NCBI GenBank assembly: GCA_946800325.1
Contig: OX326958.1
Coordinates: 6,458,001 to 6,522,000, forward strand
Length of the DNA stretch: 64,000 nt
Source of the DNA: Luzula sylvatica
Taxonomy: Eukaryota > Streptophyta > Magnoliopsida > Poales > Juncaceae
Direction: 5' to 3'
Shown: in pieces, positions 55,338-64,000 of the stretch
Layout: the number at the start of each line of letters is the position of its first letter
Position numbering within the stretch: position 1 is the stretch's first letter
Translations under genes and position numbers: made by a program
Notes under the pieces: model-generated
The model's input: the letters and a program-made list of their open reading frames with translations, nothing else
Database searches by the model: none
What the model was told of the DNA's origin: nothing

Positions 55338-55869
55338 TTATAATTTAAAATTGATGATTTAATTAGGTTTGAGATTCATATTTTATTCATTTAACGGCAA
55401 CTTGACGATTTGGGCAAATATGATATTTTATGAGTTTTAGTTGCATAAAACTGATAGAATTTATATTTCGAAAGGACGAGTTTGATAGTTATCATATTCA
55501 GAGACAAAATTTGATATTAACAGTTTATAAGAGGAACAAATATGTTATTTAGATGTTTAGTAAAGATACTGAATTCCCCTTTTATGTCATTACAGAGAGT
55601 TTGGAACTCGAGGTAAACTTTTTCGGTCACTCGAAATTTCTGAAATGTATATCTATCATGATTCATAATTTACGTTTTTTTTTTGCCGGATAAAGGCATT
55701 TATGTACAATTATAAGTTCCAGCCTCCACCAAAGGGGTAACATTTTTTTAGATTACGCAAATGTTTTTGTTTGATATGTTTCTTTTGATCAATTTGATAA
55801 AATCTAGCGTGAAATTTGATCGACTATTTATAAATAAGAACTGTGTTCCAATTCCTTACAAAAGAAGTA
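55338..55869. other. No gene recognised
   Basis: AT-rich sequence between the second Helitron and the 3' end of the beta-glucosidase pseudogene. Confidence 0.4.
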
Positions 55870-59097
<3,228 letters not shown>

Positions 59098-60565
59098 CTC
59101 TCTCTCTCTTTATTTCTTACTATAACGATTTTGCATTGTTTCTTATTTTTTAAATGCTAATTTGTTCTTTTTTTAACGATTTTGCATTGTTTCTTATCTT
59201 AATATAACGATTTTGCATTGTTTCTTATTTTTTAAATGCTAATTTGTTCTTTTTTTTAGCTCTATGATGAATACTGGTCAATTCTATTAAAACCAGTTCA
59301 AATCCAGATTTATTTAGCACTGAACGAATTATACTCTAAAATCTGATGTCAGCGGAGTAACAACAAAGCATGAATCATCGACGGTGAAACTCCAAACAAG
59401 ACAATCAAAATTGTTGTTCAATAATTAGCCTCGTGCAAGTGGAGAAATCGTTTCGTACAAACCACGCTTTGAAGCGCTTGAATAGCTGCGTCGCCTCGCT
59501 GAATTGTAGATCCATCTCGTCTTTCTCTCCCCACAACCTGTTCGACCAAATGCTGTAATTGTAGATCCATCTCGTCACAAATGCGCGTAAATAACTGGCA
59601 GGTATATGATTATTATATTATATCAATATGTTTTCATGCAATGAAGTAAAGTTGATAACAAATACATTCACATGCAGTTTGTTGGAGTGAAGAACGTTAC
59701 GGAGTACAGGCAGTTTAACCAACTATAATGGACCCCCTATTTTCCAGTATATCACATATACCCATTTAAATTGAAAATTTCATGGATTACCTTACAAAGC
59801 ACAGGAAATTTCATGTATAATTAGACCATAAGAAATATTTTATTTGAAAATTGCAACAAAAATATGACACCTTTCTTTCTAGGAAAGTTACCATGATAAA
59901 AACAAATTAAAAGGATATGTTGGATACTTACTAATATATTAAATCTCTTTTTTTGTGAAGAAAACTAATTTCTATGCTAAATTATAAAATAAAATTACAC
60001 GTTCCCTTCTAAATTCGTCCACATTAATTGATTGATATATTCACAATTAATAATAAACCAAATAAATAAGAAAAAAACGTATATGGAACTAATTTCTTTT
60101 ATGTATTAAAATTGATATATTTATTTCTTTACCACAGTCTTATTTAAAACTACCCAAAAAGAACATTTCATCTTATTAATACATTGATGAGATTGTGAAG
60201 GGACTTCACATCACCATTCAAACCCTAAATCAAGAACCCTAATTGAAAAATACCCAAAAAGAACATTTCATAATTTGAATAAGAAAATAAGAAGTCCTAT
60301 CATTGAACCTCCATTCTTTTATATTTGCAAAAATTTAGAAACTATTCTCACTTAACGATCTTATATTTCCCCGTGGAAGAGTGAGAAACAGAGGTAGTGG
60401 GTAAATGTGTTGAATATTATGAGATGATGGGTATTGATGAGATTTTTGTTTTACGGGGATATTCATGATATTTTTACATTTTGAATGGATGTATATGATA
60501 TATAAAATCTAATATTTGTGTTGAATATTATGAGATGATGGGAAGTCAAGTCTCACCAATATTAA
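59098..60565. other. Mostly non-coding; one possible decayed exon
   Basis: 59115-59260 contains three copies of AACGATTTTGCATTGTTTCTTA. On the minus strand, about 59410-59580, a frame reads EMDLQLQHLVEQVVGRERRD and on, and AATTGTAGATCCATCTCGTC is present twice on the plus strand. I do not recognise the protein. The rest is AT-rich. Confidence 0.35.
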
Positions 60566-61385
60566 TCGGCACGAAAACTTCTTTTTGGCAGCAGTTATAT
60601 TTATAGGCACCAAAACTTTCCTTTGGCAGCGGTTAATATAAAGAGAACCAAAACTTTCTTTTGGCAGCTTTTAATTTAATAGGCACGAAAACTTCTTTTT
60701 GGCAGCGGTTATATTTATAGGCACAAAAACTTCCCATTGGCAGCGGTAAATTCAAATGGCACGAAAACTTTCTTCTGGCGGCGGTTAGTTTAGTTGGCAC
60801 GAAAACTTATTTTTGGCAGCGGTTAAATTACCGACACGAAAACTCTTTTGGCAGCGCTTAACTTAATGGGCACGAAAACTTATTTTTGGCAGTGGTTATA
60901 TTTATATTCATCGACGCGAAAACTCTTTCTAGTTGCTGCGGTTTAGGGTTTAGGGTTTGGTTACTTTCATCGACGCGAAAACTTCCCTTTGCCAGCGGTT
61001 AATTCACTCGTCACGAAAACTTTCTTTTGGCAGTTGTTAATTTATTCGGCACGAAAACTATCCTTTGCCAGCTGCTAATTCAATCGGCACGAAAACTTCT
61101 TTTTGGCAGTGATTACTTTAATAGGCACGAAAACTACTTGGAAGCTATTATTTTTATCGGCCCGAAAACATATTTTAATTTTTTTTGGCAGCCGTTACTT
61201 TTATCGGCGAAAACTACCTTGTGGCAGCGGTTACTTTTATAGACACGAAAATTTTCTTTTGGCAGCCGCACACTGTAAAAGGCACAAAAACAATCTTTTG
61301 GCAGCGCCAGATAGAAACAGCCAAACTATTTTTGGCAGCGGTTACATTAAAGATACCAAAACTATTTTTTGGCAGCTCAGATCTG
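60566..61385 (+). repeat. Minisatellite of about 40 bp, roughly 21 copies
   Basis: The unit is about 36-44 bp, with two constant blocks: GGCACGAAAACTT and TTTGGCAGCGGTTA, joined by a short variable AT stretch. About 21 diverged copies can be counted. One copy near 60938-60960 has TTTAGGGTTTAGGGTTTGG inserted, two and a half plant telomere repeats. Frames crossing the array are by-products. Confidence 0.9.
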
Positions 61386-61505
61386 CAAAACCTTTCCAAA
61401 TAAACCACTGAGAATCTAGCATATAAAAAACCAAGAGCAGCTTACGTGGCTACACGGGAGGGGGGTAATTTCCCTAACAATATACATAAGATAGAATATG
61501 CATGA

Positions 61506-61506
<1 letters not shown>

Positions 61507-61598
<92 letters not shown>
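61507..61598 (+). repeat. (CA)n microsatellite
   Basis: About 45 uninterrupted CA dinucleotides. Confidence 0.95.
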
Positions 61599-61599
<1 letters not shown>

Positions 61600-61982
61600 T
61601 TCATAGCTTATTTTTGTTGTTCAATAACTAGCTTGGAATGTTAGTTTTATTAATCCTAGCTTATTTGTAAATCATTAATCAATCTTGATCCTATGTTTGT
61701 GTGTAATATCACTAGATAAAAGATTTCATTTAAATATATTCTCGATTATAATTAAATTTGTTATTGGAGCGAGGTGAGTATTTTTCTGGTCCCGTAGCGC
61801 GAGTATTTTTCTGGTGTGTATTAGTTTCAGTTTTTGGTAGTCTGAAAATACAACTTGTGTGAGAAAATGACATTTTCATGTTCAATTATACTGAGAGACG
61901 TAACTTTCGAATATTACTTAGTGATATGGAAACAAAATAGAAGTTGATTTTGATATTGGAGTGAACTAAGTTTTAATTAAAA

Positions 61983-64000
61983 CTAGCTTCTCTTACCGCG
62001 CCATTGCGCGGCCTAATTAATTATTGACAGAGCAATTAGTTCATTATCTAAATTGGTAAGAAATAATGTAGCTAGTTCGTCAAATACATTGGAAAATGTA
62101 CTTAGAAAGAAATTATTTAAGTCTACTGGATTCATTCTAATTGAGTTGCAAACAAAAGTAAATCTAGTTCGTCAGGTACATTGGACATCACATGATTACA
62201 ACAAAATAACAGACTTCCTACTCTTTTATAGACAAACAAAAGGTGTTCCAAAGATACATGTATTGGCTTGGTGATGGCATGGTCAGATTGCAAAAAGTTT
62301 TCTTCTTACTGTATTTTTCGAGGATACTTGCTAATCTCTGCAAAATGAGAGCCATTTATCAGTATTCATATTTGTTGTTGCTTTGTAATTTTGATTTTTT
62401 TGGTTGATACCTTATGTTTAGTTTTTTTGATGCGGATTTTCTTGCTTGCTCTTTGTTTTTTGGGCCAGCATCATCAATTTTTTCTTTTCCATGTCCAGGG
62501 AAGCTGTACAAATGTTGCGATGCATTATGGATTGTAAATTTGAGTTTGATAAGGTATTGTATTTGAAAAAATTCTTGTTACCTGTCACTCGGTCTTTTCG
62601 AACTTGCTATCTTGATGGGAGTGTTGGGGAATTTTGGAGGTTGTGTTTTTGTTTGTTCGTTATTTGGTGTTGAGCGTTTTGCCAAGCTGGTGTCTTCTGT
62701 TGCTGTATTGTTCCTTGCATTTTGTTGTTCTTGTGGAATTTCTTCGGTAAGTTTGGTATATTCGGAAACCGTGAACTGCGGGTTTCCTAATTGGGGACTC
62801 GTTTTTGAATATTTGACGTCGAATACAAATTGTTGTCCTTTGAGGGCTTCGATTCTCTTCGGATAAGGTCCATCATTTATTGGGTCATGTTCGATTTGCA
62901 ATTCCTCAGTTGTACAACCAAGTAATGTCTCGGCTTGTTTCCCGAAGATCACGAAATTAGCGTAGTTTGATTTGTCATCTGTTACTACTGTCACTATTTT
63001 GTACCTGAAGTATAGAATTTATGTTGTCAAGTTTGTTTTGAATACGCTGTTTTTGTATGAGTATTCTTTTTACCAGGGAATTGTATTGTTCGGTGGGGCT
63101 TCGCATTTTTCACACCACATGATGCCTGTATTTGTTTGGGCTCTTTTCTTGTGTATTTTACTATTTTGCATGCATCGTAATACCAATCTGCTGGTCGGAC
63201 GAAGTCTATTATTTCGACAATGCATCTGTAGACTTTGTCCTGTGTTGTCATAGAATAGATTATGTAATGAATTGTTTGTTATTGCTAAATGATTTTTTTT
63301 TTTTTTTTACTTGGTTGGTCTGGTATTTTTTAAACAATTCCCTAATCGAAACTTCATCAGGTGGTTCTTTTGCTTCTCTTGCTGATTGAATTTCATCTGG
63401 TATTGGAAGAACCGGAAACCTGTTTGGGTTAGATACATAATTCGTTCAGCGTGGTTTCAGTTTGTTATGCAAATGTATACTATTTGAATTCGTTACCTCT
63501 TTTTCATGTTTTCATGGTCTGGAATGAATTCATCGTAGTACATCCTTGTCGCAGAATAGCTAGTCAGATTGAAACCTGCATAATCATATTAAATATGCAA
63601 ACATTTATTTTTTTGATTGCCTTAGTCATTTATATTATCTGTTCTTAAATTTGTTTTTATATTACTTGTAACTGACCATTGAATTGGTTTATGAAAATTG
63701 AGCTGATGGCTACGATGATTGGCTCATTTTTGGACTTCTCAATAATAGTATGGATGTCACAGTTGATAGCGTTGTCATCCCAAACAGAAACTTTTATTGT
63801 GCGAGCCCTGTTGAGTTAGTATTGGATGAGTGAAGGAAAAAGAAGAAAATTTTATATTTGGTTTTTTTTATGTTCTTTATTTGGTTTGTACCTTTCATCT
63901 GATAGCTCTAGGTCACGGACTTCTGCAGTTCCTGACTTTGTTTGCACTTCTCGCTTTGATCGTATCCTTTTTATTTGGCCTAAGAAATCTGTTTTATTGG
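61983..64000 (-). mobile_element. Helitron, 3' portion, minus strand, leaves the window
   Basis: Read on the minus strand the end is a hairpin CCGCGCAATGGCGCGG (62011-61996), nine bases, then CTAG ending at 61983 and followed by T, the Helitron 3' signature. Upstream on the same strand is an RPA1-like gene, a cargo gene often carried by plant Helitrons. The Rep/helicase gene and the 5' end would lie beyond 64000. The hairpin differs in sequence from those at 53.9 and 55.3 kb, so it is another family or subfamily. Confidence 0.65.
62578..64000 (-). pseudogene. RPA1-like (replication protein A 70 kDa) gene in Helitron, partial
   Basis: Single-strand DNA-binding protein; Helitron copies are thought to assist rolling-circle transposition. 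Exon-like blocks on the minus strand: 64000-63892 (QIKRIRSKREVQTKSGTAEV), 63807-63666 (RARTIKVSVWDDNAINCDIH, an OB-fold strand), 63575-63497 (LTSYSATRMYYDEFIP), 63419-63311 (FPVLPIPDEIQSAREAKEPP), 63239-63074 (DKVYRCIVEIIDFVRPADWY then a Cys-rich part with WCEKC), and 63004-62578 (YKIVTVVTDDKSNYANFVIF, KRIEALKGQQFVFDVKY). Splice sites are mostly canonical, but the phase at the second junction and the frame inside the zinc-finger exon do not fit. So this copy looks slightly decayed, or my boundaries are off. The N-terminus lies outside the window. Confidence 0.65.

Noticed and set aside
60938..60962. Interstitial telomere.
   Set aside because: Only two and a half TTTAGGG units inside a minisatellite copy; too short to call a telomere remnant.
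60566..61385. CRISPR-like array.
   Set aside because: Units are directly repeated with short, similar spacers in a plant nuclear context; it is a minisatellite.

Overview
The window is nuclear DNA of a flowering plant, most likely a eudicot. Genes have GT-AG introns, the recognisable host families are plant ones (chalcone synthase, a Crooked-neck splicing factor, family 1 beta-glucosidase), and most of the rest is plant transposable elements. I found no bacterial operons, CRISPR arrays, rRNA genes or convincing tRNA genes. All calls were made by eye; no search was run.

Layout: 0.4-6.1 kb holds a nearly complete L1-type LINE, with one frameshift in ORF2. 6.5-8.2 kb is a PIF/Harbinger-type element filled with AT microsatellite. 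9.9-12.9 kb is a head-to-head inverted duplication of a broken chalcone synthase gene, and its left copy carries a tRNA-derived SINE. 14.2-15.0 kb is a small hAT-type element. 15.8-20.2 kb holds a foldback hairpin, a coiled-coil gene fragment and an unidentified multi-exon gene.

20.86-39.13 kb is one large Mutator-like element (MULE) with terminal inverted repeats and a 9-bp target duplication. It encodes an apparently intact FAR1-type transposase and a ten-exon protein of the DUF1985/Ulp1 type. The Ulp1-like domain seems to have lost its whole catalytic triad. Exon 4 of that gene is split by a very young 9.7-kb Copia retrotransposon (26.3-36.0 kb) with two almost identical LTRs, an intact 1323-residue gag-pol frame and an odd leader packed with about 28 copies of a short MYB-site-like palindrome.

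The right side has a parvulin gene fragment, a second Harbinger-type element (40.6-41.9 kb), a CACTA-like end, a decayed LINE ORF1 and the one clear intact host gene: a Crooked-neck/CLF1 homologue on the minus strand (44.2-46.6 kb). After it come a decayed hAT element (48.2-49.8 kb), two Helitron-like elements (53.0-55.3 kb), a beta-glucosidase pseudogene (55.9-59.1 kb), a roughly 40-bp minisatellite (60.6-61.4 kb), and the 3' part of a third Helitron carrying an RPA1-like gene that runs off the window.

The most interesting structures are the inverted chalcone synthase pair, which could be a natural source of silencing RNA, the MULE with its dead protease-like protein, and the palindrome array in the Copia leader.
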